Shown one piece after another: positions 27,645-37,296 of a stretch of 64,000 bases of DNA (the first letter of the stretch is position 1; each line of letters opens with the position of its first letter). The position numbers and the translations under genes are program-made. The notes beneath the pieces are model-generated. The model made no database searches. It was given only the letters and a program-made list of their open reading frames with translations, and had not been told where the DNA came from. This DNA is from TMED109 sp002684605 (GTDB taxonomy: Bacteria > Pseudomonadota > Alphaproteobacteria > TMED109). Location: positions 184,409-248,408 of the forward strand of contig CAJWSU010000001.1 of the NCBI GenBank assembly GCA_913046335.1, in the 5' to 3' direction.

Positions 27645-27742
27645 AAATCAACCTTATAATACTATTTTAAAATTGTCTTATATATATAATGAAACAATAT
27701 ACATTATATATGTAAATAACCAAGAGATGATAGCATATAAAA

Positions 27743-28738
27743 ATGTCAAAAAAACAAATAACTATTTATGTAAATGGAGAAAAAAAAATAATAGAAGATT
27801 CTCAAACAATTGAATCTTTCTTAAAAAGTTTAAATCTCAATAAAAATAATATTGCAATAGAAGTTAATAGAGAAATAGTAAACAAATCTAATTATAATAA
27901 TACTATTTTAAGAGATAAAGATACTATAGAAATAGTTAATTTTATTGGAGGAGGAAACAATATTTCTAATAATAAAGATGTTTTAGAGATTGCTGGAACA
28001 CTATATAATTCGAGACTTATAATTGGTAGTGGTAAGTTTAAAAGCTTTGAAGAAAATTTAAAAGCAATTCATTCCTCGGGTGCAGAAATTATAACTGTTG
28101 CTATTAGAAGAACTAACCTATCCAATCCTGAAGAGCCAATAATTACAGACATAATCAATCCTCAAACTTACACCTATTTGCCAAATACTGCCGGTTGCTA
28201 TAATGCTGAAGAATCTATTAGAACTTTAAACCTAGCAAGAGAGGCAGGAGGCTGGAATTTAGTAAAACTTGAAGTTTTAGGAGACAAAAAAAACCTTTAT
28301 CCTAACATGATAGAAACAATTAAAGCTGCAAAAATTTTAGTCAAAGAAGGCTTTAAAGTAATGGCATATTGTTCGGATGACCCTATTCTAGCCAAACAAC
28401 TGGAAGAAGATGGATGTTCTGCAATCATGCCTCTAGGATCTCCCATTGGGTCTGGTTTAGGAATTCAGAATAAGCTTAATTTAAAAATGATAATCGATAA
28501 TAGTAATGTTCCTATTATAGTTGATGCTGGACTAGGAACTCCATCAGATGCATGCATTGCTATGGAATTAGGATGCGATGGAGTGCTTATTAACTCTGCA
28601 ATAGCATTAGCAGATAACCCTATTAAAATGGGAGAAGCTATGAAACTTGCTGTTCAAGCAGGAAGAAAGGCATATTTATCTGGACGAATGGATACAAATA
28701 ATTTTGCTATTGCAAGCTCTCCTAAAAAAGATTTTTGA
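27743..28738 (+). CDS. thiG: ThiS-ThiG fusion: sulfur carrier protein and thiazole synthase
   Basis: 331 residues in one continuous frame. Residues 1-71 form a ThiS ubiquitin-like domain ending in FIGGG (69-71), the glycine tail that is adenylated and thiocarboxylated. A short linker (NNISNNKD) leads to ThiG, a TIM barrel with LIIGSGKF, TVAIRRTN, NLVKLEVLGD (the Schiff-base Lys region), and PIIVDAGLGTPSDAC. ThiG makes the thiazole phosphate of thiamine. Because ThiS works through a free C-terminal glycine, the fusion raises the question of how it is charged; processing after GG or a distinct mechanism is inference. ThiS-ThiG fusions are known elsewhere. No other thi gene lies nearby. Confidence 0.93.
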   Translation: MSKKQITIYVNGEKKIIEDSQTIESFLKSLNLNKNNIAIEVNREIVNKSNYNNTILRDKDTIEIVNFIGGGNNISNNKDVLEIAGTLYNSRLIIGSGKFKSFEENLKAIHSSGAEIITVAIRRTNLSNPEEPIITDIINPQTYTYLPNTAGCYNAEESIRTLNLAREAGGWNLVKLEVLGDKKNLYPNMIETIKAAKILVKEGFKVMAYCSDDPILAKQLEEDGCSAIMPLGSPIGSGLGIQNKLNLKMIIDNSNVPIIVDAGLGTPSDACIAMELGCDGVLINSAIALADNPIKMGEAMKLAVQAGRKAYLSGRMDTNNFAIASSPKKDF

Positions 28739-28760
28739 TATTTATGAAAGGATACAAAAA

Positions 28761-29768
28761 ATGACTTTAAATAAACAAATATTAATGAAAACTAGACCAG
28801 TAGGCATGCCTATACTTGAAAACTTTGAAATTGTAGAGTCTACAATACCTGAAATAAGACATGGTGAGGTCCTTATAAAAATACTGTGGTTATCCCTTGA
28901 TCCATATATGAGAGGCAGGATGAGTAAAGCAAAAAGCTATGCCGCATCACTAAATGAAGGGGATGTAATTGTGGGAGGCGCAGTGGGAAAGGTAATCAGT
29001 TCTCATACTTCCGAATATAAAGAAGGTGATATAGTTGAGGGCTTTACATTAGGATGGCAAGAATATGCAATTGCTAACCCTGCATCTATTAGAAAAATAA
29101 ATCCTGATCTTGCTCCCATTCAGACTGCTGTAGGAGTTCTAGGAATGCCTGGGATGACTGCCTTCTTCGGATTGCTTCATATAGGCAAACCTATTCCTGG
29201 TGATACTGTAGTTGTATCAGCTGCTTCTGGAGCAGTAGGTCAACTAGTAGGTCAAATTGCAAAGATAGGAGGCTGTCATGTAGTTGGAATAGCTGGAGGA
29301 AAAGATAAATGTGATTACTTAACTAATACATTAAACTTTGACGCAGCAATAGATTATAAGAATCAAAATGTTGATGATATGTTAGACAAATATTGTCCAA
29401 ATGGAGTTAATGTTTATTTTGATAATGTAGGAGGAAAAATTACTGATTCAGTTATTAATAAACTAGCTAACTATGCTCGAGTGGCTGTATGTGGAGTTAT
29501 ATCTCAGTATAATTTAACAGCTCCAGAGCCAGGTCTTAGAACACATAGAGCTATGCTAACGGGACAATGCACTACAGAAGGGTTCTTAGTATTCCAATTT
29601 GCACAAAAATACCATATAGGACAAGAAAGAATGGCAAAATGGATTAAAGAAGGAAAGATAATTTATAAAGAAGATGTTGTTGAAGGACTTGAAAATGCTC
29701 CAGAAGCTTTTATAGGGCTTATGAATGGAAAAAACTTTGGAAAACTATTAATTAAAGTTTCAGATTAA
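28761..29768 (+). CDS. NADP-dependent oxidoreductase (LTB4DH/prostaglandin-reductase-like MDR)
   Basis: 335 residues from the ATG at 28761 with a GAAAGGATAC ribosome site; the frame is open back to 28647 inside thiG. MDR features: WLSLDPYMRGRMS, VGVLGMPGMTAFFGLL, SAASGAVGQLVGQIAK (NADPH loop), and VYFDNVGGKI, which together mark the zinc-free leukotriene B4 dehydrogenase-like group. Predicted to reduce alpha,beta-unsaturated ketones or aldehydes. Its TAA shares a TTAA with the stop codon of the convergent aspS. Confidence 0.92.
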   Translation: MTLNKQILMKTRPVGMPILENFEIVESTIPEIRHGEVLIKILWLSLDPYMRGRMSKAKSYAASLNEGDVIVGGAVGKVISSHTSEYKEGDIVEGFTLGWQEYAIANPASIRKINPDLAPIQTAVGVLGMPGMTAFFGLLHIGKPIPGDTVVVSAASGAVGQLVGQIAKIGGCHVVGIAGGKDKCDYLTNTLNFDAAIDYKNQNVDDMLDKYCPNGVNVYFDNVGGKITDSVINKLANYARVAVCGVISQYNLTAPEPGLRTHRAMLTGQCTTEGFLVFQFAQKYHIGQERMAKWIKEGKIIYKEDVVEGLENAPEAFIGLMNGKNFGKLLIKVSD

Positions 29769-31555
29769 TTATTTTCTAACTTTTTAGGTTTATAAATTTT
29801 TAGTGAAAGCTCCTTTAATTGATTATCATCAATATCAGAAGGAGCATTCATTAACAAATCTTGTGCCTGCTGATTCATTGGAAACATTATTACTTCTCTA
29901 ATATTTGGCTCGTTAGCTAGAAGCATTACTATTCTATCAATTCCTGGTGCTATGCCTCCATGTGGAGGTGCTCCAAATTTAAAAGCATTATATAATGCTC
30001 CAAACCTATTTTTTAAATCTTCAGTATTATAGCCAGCTATATCAAATGCTTTTTCCATAATTTCTGTTTTATGATTTCTAATAGCTCCTGAAGAGAGTTC
30101 TATACCATTACAAATTATATCATATTGCCAAGCTAGAATGTCTAGGGGATCCTGATTTTCTAGTGCTTCCATTCCTCCTTGTGGCATTGAAAAAGGATTA
30201 TGACTAAATATTATAGTATCCGTTTTTTCATCTAACTCATACATTGGAAAGTCTACAGTCCAGCAAAATTTAAATACGTTTTTTTCAATAATATCCATTT
30301 CTTCAGCTATTCTCATTCTTGCTTTTCCTGCAAAACTAGATGCTTCATTTACTTTATTACATACAAAAAATACAGCGTCTCCATCTTTTGCCTTAGCATT
30401 ATTTTTTATAATTTCGACTGCTTCGACTGATAAAAATTTAGCTATTGGACCTTTAGCTTCTCCATCACTTAGTAAAATATATCCTAGTCCAGGTTGTTTT
30501 TGATCTTGAGCCCAAGCATTCAATTTATCAAAAAATGAACGAGGTTTTTCTGCTACATTAGGAGAGGCAATAGCTCTGACAACTGCACCCTTATCTATTT
30601 GTTCTTTAAAAGCTCTAAATGTTACTCCTTCATGCAAAAAGGCTTGGGTTACATCACATATTTCTAAAGGGTTTCTTAAATCAGGCTTATCAGTACCATA
30701 TTTTAATATAGCATCTTTATAGGTAATTCTAGGAAATGGGTTTGAGGTAATTTCCCAATCAGAAAATTCTTTAAAGACACTTGTCATAACTGGCTCAATT
30801 GCATTAAACACATCATCTTGTGTAGCAAATGCCATTTCCATATCCAGCTGATAAAACTCTCCAGGACTTCTATCTGCTCGGGCATCTTCATCTCTAAAAC
30901 AAGGTGCAATTTGAAAATAGCGATCAAAACCAGATGCCATTATTAATTGTTTAAATTGCTGAGGAGCCTGGGGTAAGGCATAAAACTTACCTGGGTTTAA
31001 ACGTGAAGGAACTAAAAAATCTCTTGCTCCTTCGGGTGATGAAGCAGTTAAAATCGGTGTCTGAAATTCATGAAACCCACTTTCTGTCATCTTTTTTCTT
31101 ATTGATGAAATTATTTTGGAGCGAAGGATCATATTGTTTTGCATTTTAGACCTTCTCAGATCTAAAAATCTATTTTTAAGCCTAATTTCTTCTCCAAGAT
31201 CATGATCTCCAGATACTGGCATTGGAAGAATTTCTGAAGAAGATTCAATGCTATAATCTTCTATAACAACTTCTATTTCACCAGTCACAAGTTTTTTATT
31301 TATTAAATCATCTGACCTTTTAACAACTTTACCAGATACTGTTACTACACTTTCTAATCGAGTTTCTTCACATATTTTAAAAAATCTATTATCATTATCT
31401 ACTACTAACTGAATTACTCCGTGCTGATCTCTTAAATCAATAAATAGCAATCCTCCATGATCTCGTTTACGATCGACCCATCCAGATAGCTTAACAACTT
31501 CACCTACATTTTTAGGCATTATTTCTCCACAGTTGTGTGAACGATAAAGATGCAT
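29765..31555 (-). CDS. aspS: Aspartate--tRNA ligase
   Basis: 596-residue bacterial-type class II synthetase: N-terminal OB-fold anticodon domain (GWVDRKRDHGGLLFIDLRDQ), catalytic domain with ARDFLVPSR, motif 2 FRDEDARADRSPGEFYQLD, a GAD insertion domain (about 300-420), and motif 3 GIAPGIDRIVMLL. Length fits the bacterial form. Whether it also charges tRNA-Asn is not decided by what I see. It is divergent from rnd, its usual alphaproteobacterial neighbour. Confidence 0.97.
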   Translation of the reverse strand: MHLYRSHNCGEIMPKNVGEVVKLSGWVDRKRDHGGLLFIDLRDQHGVIQLVVDNDNRFFKICEETRLESVVTVSGKVVKRSDDLINKKLVTGEIEVVIEDYSIESSSEILPMPVSGDHDLGEEIRLKNRFLDLRRSKMQNNMILRSKIISSIRKKMTESGFHEFQTPILTASSPEGARDFLVPSRLNPGKFYALPQAPQQFKQLIMASGFDRYFQIAPCFRDEDARADRSPGEFYQLDMEMAFATQDDVFNAIEPVMTSVFKEFSDWEITSNPFPRITYKDAILKYGTDKPDLRNPLEICDVTQAFLHEGVTFRAFKEQIDKGAVVRAIASPNVAEKPRSFFDKLNAWAQDQKQPGLGYILLSDGEAKGPIAKFLSVEAVEIIKNNAKAKDGDAVFFVCNKVNEASSFAGKARMRIAEEMDIIEKNVFKFCWTVDFPMYELDEKTDTIIFSHNPFSMPQGGMEALENQDPLDILAWQYDIICNGIELSSGAIRNHKTEIMEKAFDIAGYNTEDLKNRFGALYNAFKFGAPPHGGIAPGIDRIVMLLANEPNIREVIMFPMNQQAQDLLMNAPSDIDDNQLKELSLKIYKPKKLENN

Positions 31556-31698
31556 ATAACGATCCTTTATAAAATTTCTTATTAATACATAATATTTAAA
31601 ATATTATACACTAACTTTTAGACAAAATTTAAAAAAATTCAAACCAAAATGTATTTAGTTTTGTTGATTGCAAACAAATCTAATGCTATTCCTAAATA

Positions 31699-32835
31699 AT
31701 GTCACTTATAACACAATCAAATGAGGTATTGAAACTTTGTAATATTCTACTGTCAGAAAAATTTATATGTGTTGATACAGAATTTATTAGAGAAAAATAT
31801 TACCATCCAAAACTTTGTCTCATTCAATTAGGCGATACAAAGGGAAATGGATGGGCAATAGACCCTTTAGTTGAAAATATAGATTTACAGCCTGTATATG
31901 AACTTTTTTTGAACGAAAACGTACTTAAAGTATTCCATTCACCTAGACAAGATTTTGAAATAATATTTAATATTTTAAATAAAATACCTAAACCAATTTT
32001 TGACACACAGTCTGCAGCAATGGCTTGTGGCTTTGGCGATGCAGCTAGTTATGAATCTTTAGTAAATAATATAGTAAATATAAACTTAGATAAGAGTGCT
32101 AGATTTACTGATTGGCAATTAAGACCTTTATCAAAAAAACAAATTGATTATGCTATATCTGATGTAACTCACCTTTCAAAGGTTTATAACTATCTACTAG
32201 AGAATATGACTAAAAATGGCCGTTTAGAATGGATCAGAGAAGAAGTTCATAAATTTTTTGATTTGAATATTTATGTTACAGAACCTAATAATGCTTGGAA
32301 AAGGATTAAATTTTATAGTTCTAATAAAACTACAATGTCTATTTTTAAAGAAATTGCCCAAATGCGAGAAGAACTAGCTAAAAAACTAAATGTTCCAAGA
32401 AATAAGATAATGAAAGATGATATAATAATTAAATTAGCAAAAAACCCTCCTAAAGACTTAACAGAATTTGATGGACTAAGAGGTATGAACTTAAGAAATA
32501 TGAATAATTCTCATAAGGCTCTTATTTTAAAAAGTATAGAAACAGGAAAGAAAAGTCAAAACACAGGTTGGTTAAATAATAATATTAAAAGTAATAATGC
32601 ATCTAAAGCAGTTATAGATATATTGAAAATTATATTATTAAGCTGTGCTGAAAAACATAATATTTCTCCCCTTCTTATAGCCAATAAAGAAGATATTAAG
32701 CAAATTGCTCTAGGCGAAAAAAATGTTAAAGCTTTGAAAGGCTGGAGATATGAAATATTTGGTTCTTCTGCCTTGAAATTAATTGAGGGAAGTCTTAACA
32801 TTACTGTTAAAGAAGGTGCTGTAATAATAGAGTAA
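31699..32835 (+). CDS. rnd: Ribonuclease D
   Basis: 378 residues: a DEDD 3'-5' exonuclease domain with ICVDTEFIREKYYHPKLCLIQ (Asp, Glu), FHSPRQDFEII, and YAISDVTHLSKVY, followed by HRDC-type helical domains (about 210-290 and further). It trims 3' ends of tRNA and other stable RNAs. Divergent from aspS and convergent with an SDR gene (11 bp gap). Confidence 0.93.
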   Translation: MSLITQSNEVLKLCNILLSEKFICVDTEFIREKYYHPKLCLIQLGDTKGNGWAIDPLVENIDLQPVYELFLNENVLKVFHSPRQDFEIIFNILNKIPKPIFDTQSAAMACGFGDAASYESLVNNIVNINLDKSARFTDWQLRPLSKKQIDYAISDVTHLSKVYNYLLENMTKNGRLEWIREEVHKFFDLNIYVTEPNNAWKRIKFYSSNKTTMSIFKEIAQMREELAKKLNVPRNKIMKDDIIIKLAKNPPKDLTEFDGLRGMNLRNMNNSHKALILKSIETGKKSQNTGWLNNNIKSNNASKAVIDILKIILLSCAEKHNISPLLIANKEDIKQIALGEKNVKALKGWRYEIFGSSALKLIEGSLNITVKEGAVIIE

Positions 32836-32846
32836 ATGTAATCTAT

Positions 32847-33626
32847 TTAATAAGTACCTGGATAAGCTCCGCCATCTAAAAGAAGATTCTGCCCAGTAAT
32901 ATATCCTGCATGACTACTACATAAAAATGCACATGCAGCTCCAAATTCATTCGGTGTGCCAAACCTACCTGAAGGATTACCAGCGGCCCTAGCCTTACTA
33001 ATTTCTTCCTCACTTTGGCCTGTTTTTTTAGACATAAACTTAAATCCACTTCTTAGCCTATCTGTATCAAATGGACCCGGTAATATATTATTAATCGTAA
33101 CATTGTTAATTATTGTCTTACGAGCAATTCCAGCTACAAATCCTGTTAACCCACTTCTTGCTCCATTAGAAAGTCCCAAAATATCAATTGGAGCCTTTAC
33201 TGAACTGGAAGTAATATTTACTATCCTTCCGAATTTTCTATCTTGCATTCCATCTACATAAGCCTTAATAAGCTCTATTGGAGTAAACATATTTGCTATA
33301 CAGGCACTCATCCAATCTTCTCTATTCCAGTCCCTGAAATCACCCGGAGGAGGCCCTCCAGCATTATTTACTAATATATCTGGCGAAGGACAAAGTTCTA
33401 AGAGTTTACTTTGGCTGCCTTTAGAAGTTATATCTGCACAAAACTCTGTAACTTTTACATTAAACTCATTTCTTATCTCATTAGCAGTAGACGATAATAC
33501 TTCTTGGTCTCTTCCATTAATAACCAAATCTACTCCTTCAGATGCTAACGCTTTTGCGCATCCTTTGCCTAAGCCTCTACTAGATGCACATATAATTGCA
33601 TTTTTGCCTTTAAGTCCCATATCCAT
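32847..33626 (-). CDS. SDR family oxidoreductase, atypical active site
   Basis: 259-residue short-chain dehydrogenase. The cofactor loop is CASSRGLGKGCA and the family has NNAGGPPPGDF. The catalytic Ser is present (NITSSSVKAP, about 138-146), but the usual YxxxK is replaced by GLSNGAR (151-157). A known SDR subgroup has this LSNxxR pattern, so it may be a divergent but intact family and not a decayed gene. The substrate is unknown. Its place between rnd and hdaA, where many relatives carry polyphosphate genes, is noted in the findings. Confidence 0.85.
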   Translation of the reverse strand: MDMGLKGKNAIICASSRGLGKGCAKALASEGVDLVINGRDQEVLSSTANEIRNEFNVKVTEFCADITSKGSQSKLLELCPSPDILVNNAGGPPPGDFRDWNREDWMSACIANMFTPIELIKAYVDGMQDRKFGRIVNITSSSVKAPIDILGLSNGARSGLTGFVAGIARKTIINNVTINNILPGPFDTDRLRSGFKFMSKKTGQSEEEISKARAAGNPSGRFGTPNEFGAACAFLCSSHAGYITGQNLLLDGGAYPGTY

Positions 33627-33646
33627 ATAATATCTCCTACTATTTA

Positions 33647-34315
33647 CTATAGTTTAATAGTATTTTTAATAAAAGGTATAGTAATTTTCTTTGCTTTTTC
33701 TAATGATTTAAAATCAATTTTAGCAACTAATTTTGATATAGCTTCAAAAGATCTATCAATTCTTTTTATTAAGTAATCTATAACATCCATTTCAACTAAG
33801 ATGCCCTTATCTAAAAATTGTTTAATTAACAAGTTTTTTAATAGCCTATCGTCAGGAAAATCTATGTTAACTTGAGGCATAGAAAGTAACCTTGATTTTA
33901 AATCAGGTAATTCAAAATTTATTTGAGACATATTAAACTTAGAGGTCAGCATTAAATTATTTTTATTTTCTAATAACATGTTATAAAGATGGAATAATAA
34001 TGTTTCAGATGTAAGTGATTCTAAATTTTCAATTATAAGACATTTTTTTTCTGATAATTGATCAATATTTTTATTTGATATATCTTTTGCTTCTATAATA
34101 TCACCATGAGATAGTGTTCTTAAAACTTGAGCCAAATGGCTTTTTCCTGAGCCAAGTGGTCCACAAACTATAAAACCAAATGTTGTCCAGTTAGGCCAAG
34201 AATCTAGCCATGAAACTGCCTCTTTATTAACCTCACTAACAAAATAATCATTTCTACCCATTGATGGTAGAGACCTTAGGTTTAATATTAACTGTTGATT
34301 AACAGAACTATTCAT
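33647..34315 (-). CDS. hdaA: DnaA-related regulator HdaA
   Basis: 222-residue AAA+ protein related to DnaA domain III but without the DNA-binding domain IV. Walker A is CGPLGSGKSHLAQV, the Walker B-like strand KCLIIENLESL, and box VII-like LKSRLLSM follows. N-terminal QQLILNLRSLPSMGRNDY fits the clamp-binding N-terminus of Hda proteins (QL[SP]L-like). HdaA with the DNA clamp stimulates DnaA-ATP hydrolysis to prevent over-initiation. It follows the AI-2E family gene by 13 bp. Confidence 0.88.
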   Translation of the reverse strand: MNSSVNQQLILNLRSLPSMGRNDYFVSEVNKEAVSWLDSWPNWTTFGFIVCGPLGSGKSHLAQVLRTLSHGDIIEAKDISNKNIDQLSEKKCLIIENLESLTSETLLFHLYNMLLENKNNLMLTSKFNMSQINFELPDLKSRLLSMPQVNIDFPDDRLLKNLLIKQFLDKGILVEMDVIDYLIKRIDRSFEAISKLVAKIDFKSLEKAKKITIPFIKNTIKL

Positions 34316-34328
34316 TTAAATTATTATC

Positions 34329-35342
34329 CTATGTTTTCTTTTCTATTAATACTGCAAATAAAACTGCAGTTAAAGGAATAGCAATCAAAACTCCTAAAAT
34401 TCCAAAAGCAGCTCCACCTCCTAAAAGAACAAACATGCCTATTAAAGGATGAAGACCAACATTTTTTGATATATATTTTGGCACCAAGATATAAGATTCT
34501 AAAAACTGACCAATAATAAATATTCCTATTATATAAAATATAATTGATAAATCACTAAACTGTAATAGAGAAAATAATAGTGTTATACTGAAGCCTATAA
34601 TAGTTCCCAAATATGGAATAAAAGATAGAATGCCTATCATAAACCCAATACTTATTGCACCCTCCACCTTAAGAATTGATAATAAAATAGAATAAAATAC
34701 CATAAGCATTGTAGAAACAATAAATTGCCCTCTAAAGAATGAAGATAAAACCATATCTATTTTTGGTAATTTACTCTCTATAACTTTTTTATATTTTTTT
34801 GGAATATTGCTCCTCAAATATTTTATAATTTTTTGCCAATCATAAAGAATATAACAAGTAACAATAGGGGTAATTATAATTAAACCTAAAATATTTAATA
34901 AAGCCTTACCTTTTCCAAATGAAATACTAAATATATTTATCAAAATGCTAATTAATTCATCGCTTTTAGTAGACATAATTTTTTTAAAAGAAGCTAAATA
35001 ATTATTTTTATTCAGAATACTATCAAAATTAGTATCTATAAAAAATGCTAACTTGCCATAAATTAAAGGAAGTTTTGATATGATTATACTAAATTGTTCT
35101 ATACAAACCGGAATGAAAAATATAAAACCTCCAAAGAAAAATAGCAAACTTATCAATAAAGCAGCTAATACAGAAAGTAAGTGCCCTAAACCTATACTTT
35201 CCATCTTTATGACTAAAGGGTTAAGAATATAAGCAAGCATAATACCTACTAAAAATGGAAGTAAAATTGCAGATGCCAGCCATAAAAAAATTAAAAATAA
35301 TAACGCAAATATCAAAATAATATTATTTTTATTTATTGCCAA
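34329..35342 (-). CDS. AI-2E family transporter (PerM-like)
   Basis: 337-residue integral membrane protein of the UPF0118/AI-2E/PerM family with about eight hydrophobic segments and the conserved GIMLAYILNPLV near the N-terminus and IPYLGTIIGFSITLL and LVPKYISKNVGLHPLIGMF in the C-terminal half. Members have been linked to quorum-signal or ion transport; the role here is open. It sits between DUF2066 and hdaA, a standard alphaproteobacterial arrangement. Confidence 0.9.
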   Translation of the reverse strand: MAINKNNIILIFALLFLIFLWLASAILLPFLVGIMLAYILNPLVIKMESIGLGHLLSVLAALLISLLFFFGGFIFFIPVCIEQFSIIISKLPLIYGKLAFFIDTNFDSILNKNNYLASFKKIMSTKSDELISILINIFSISFGKGKALLNILGLIIITPIVTCYILYDWQKIIKYLRSNIPKKYKKVIESKLPKIDMVLSSFFRGQFIVSTMLMVFYSILLSILKVEGAISIGFMIGILSFIPYLGTIIGFSITLLFSLLQFSDLSIIFYIIGIFIIGQFLESYILVPKYISKNVGLHPLIGMFVLLGGGAAFGILGVLIAIPLTAVLFAVLIEKKT

Positions 35343-35364
35343 TAATCTTCTCCTTTTAAATACG

Positions 35365-36114
35365 TTATTCTGTTAATAAAATGGAAGGCTCTTTTTTAGA
35401 CTCAATATTTAATGATTCTAAAGAGTCCTTCTTAAGGTCGATTAAACTTATATTATAACCATTATGAACATTTAATATTTTCTGTATATCAATTCTAGAT
35501 TTATTAAAGACGTTAAATAAGCTAGACTCATTTTTTACATTAATACTAGCTCTAATTAATGCATTATCATGGAAGAGAGATAAAATATTATATTCTATAA
35601 CTTCATCTATATTTTTTAAATTAGTAATTAATAGTCTCCAATTTTTAAAGTTTTTAAAATTAGCATTAAAAACCATAGTTTTTACATCCGAAATATCATG
35701 AAAATATATCTTATGGCTTTCCAACCATGAGCTTATCTCTTTTAAGTTATAAAATACTGAAAAATCTGCTTTATAATTTATGTTAGATAATACCTCATAA
35801 TGAATTTTATATCCTGTGACAAAATTTTTAACCTTTATGTTTTCAGAATTTTTTATTTTTAAATTAATTACTTTATAATCTTTATTATTTAATTTCCAAG
35901 AAAGTAATTTTTCCAAACCTATAAGTATAGCTTTTTTCGTCGCCTTATTTCTAGCTAATGTAATATCTTGAGATATAATATCTATATAAATATTATCCAC
36001 AGGAAAAGAATCATTTGCAATAACTGTATTATCTATTATTGGTATACAGAAAAATAAAATAAAACCATATAGTAATTTTTTAATTTGCATAAAATATTTT
36101 GTATTTTTAATCAT
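35365..36114 (-). CDS. DUF2066 exported protein
   Basis: 249 residues with a signal peptide (to about 33) and a body starting near VDNIYIDIISQDITLARNK, then KATKKAILIGLEKLLSWKL, the alternating strand-helix pattern of DUF2066. The family is periplasmic, of unknown function, and regularly divergent from purM, as here. The start could also be the Met nine codons in. It lies 22 bp upstream of the AI-2E gene and is probably the first gene of that unit with hdaA. Confidence 0.7.
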   Translation of the reverse strand: MIKNTKYFMQIKKLLYGFILFFCIPIIDNTVIANDSFPVDNIYIDIISQDITLARNKATKKAILIGLEKLLSWKLNNKDYKVINLKIKNSENIKVKNFVTGYKIHYEVLSNINYKADFSVFYNLKEISSWLESHKIYFHDISDVKTMVFNANFKNFKNWRLLITNLKNIDEVIEYNILSLFHDNALIRASINVKNESSLFNVFNKSRIDIQKILNVHNGYNISLIDLKKDSLESLNIESKKEPSILLTE

Positions 36115-36194
36115 CTTTAACCATTATAATTGCAAAACCATATATATCTAGTATCGTCATATTAAAAATTTTAAATATAGGATAAATATAAACT

Positions 36195-37283
36195 ATGCCA
36201 AAAACAAAAAATAAAACTACTTCAAAAAACCTTACATATAAAGATGCAGGAGTAAACATTGAAGTTGGAAATAAGTTTGTTCAAGATATAAAACCTTTAG
36301 TTAAACAAACTAATAGATTAGGGGTTATGGGATCTATAGGTGGTTTTGGTGGTTTATTTAATTTAGCTGATTGTGGTTATATAAACCCTATACTTGTTTC
36401 TGCTACAGATGGTGTAGGTACAAAATTACTTATCGCTGAAGAAGTAAACAAGCATGACACTATAGGTATTGATTTGGTAGCAATGAGTGTCAATGACATA
36501 GTTGTTCAAGGAGCTGAACCTCTTTTCTTTTTAGACTATTTTGCTACTGGTAATTTAAAATTGGATATAGCTAAAAAAATAATAAAAGGTATAGCTTCTG
36601 GAGTAAAAATTGCAAATTGTGCTCTTATAGGCGGAGAAACTGCAGAATTACCTGGAATATACGCTAATAATAAGTATGATTTAGCAGGCTTTGCAGTTGG
36701 CGCAGTTGAAAAAAATAATATTTTACCAAAGAATAATCTAAAAGCTGGAGACGTCATTATAGCATTGAGAAGTTCTGGTATTCATTCAAATGGTTTTTCA
36801 TTAGTAAGAAAAATTTTAAAAAGTAATCATATTTCTTTAAATGATAAGATTAAAGGGTTTTCAGAAAAATCTATAGGAAACCATTTACTAAAACCAACAA
36901 AAATTTATGTAAAATCTGTACTTAATGAACATAAATTAGGAAATATAAAAGCATGTGCACATATTACGGGAGGAGGACTTATCGATAACCTTCCAAGGGT
37001 TATTCCTGCATCATTAACATCCGTTATATATGGAAAAAATATTAAACCCAATAAAGTATTCCATTGGCTAAAAAGCTTAGGAAATGTAAAAAGCCATGAA
37101 ATGCTAAAAACATTTAATTGTGGAATAGGTATGTGTATTATAGTAAAAGCTAGTAAAGCAAATCAAGTATTACAAAACTTTATTAATCACGGCGAAGAGG
37201 CCTCAATTATTGGAAAATTAGAAGATAAAACCGATAATAGAGACCTTATAATAATTGATGAAAATAAAATTTGGTCTAAATAA
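36195..37283 (+). CDS. purM: Phosphoribosylformylglycinamidine cyclo-ligase
   Basis: 362-residue AIR synthase of purine biosynthesis; it closes FGAM to AIR with ATP. Motifs: YKDAGVNIEVGNKFV, GSIGGFGGLFNL, VSATDGVGTKLL, DLVAMSVNDIVVQGAEPLFF, CALIGGETAELPG, SGIHSNGFSLVR, and HITGGGLIDNLPR. Divergent from DUF2066 and convergent with ndk (13 bp gap). The usual partner purN is not next to it here. purF is elsewhere in the window. Confidence 0.97.
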   Translation: MPKTKNKTTSKNLTYKDAGVNIEVGNKFVQDIKPLVKQTNRLGVMGSIGGFGGLFNLADCGYINPILVSATDGVGTKLLIAEEVNKHDTIGIDLVAMSVNDIVVQGAEPLFFLDYFATGNLKLDIAKKIIKGIASGVKIANCALIGGETAELPGIYANNKYDLAGFAVGAVEKNNILPKNNLKAGDVIIALRSSGIHSNGFSLVRKILKSNHISLNDKIKGFSEKSIGNHLLKPTKIYVKSVLNEHKLGNIKACAHITGGGLIDNLPRVIPASLTSVIYGKNIKPNKVFHWLKSLGNVKSHEMLKTFNCGIGMCIIVKASKANQVLQNFINHGEEASIIGKLEDKTDNRDLIIIDENKIWSK

Positions 37284-37296
37284 ATATAAATTAGTA

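Noticed and set aside
27645..27742. Possible TPP riboswitch ahead of the thiS-thiG gene
   Set aside because: The 98-bp region is AT-rich and lacks the CTGAGA and ACCTGA-type conserved elements.
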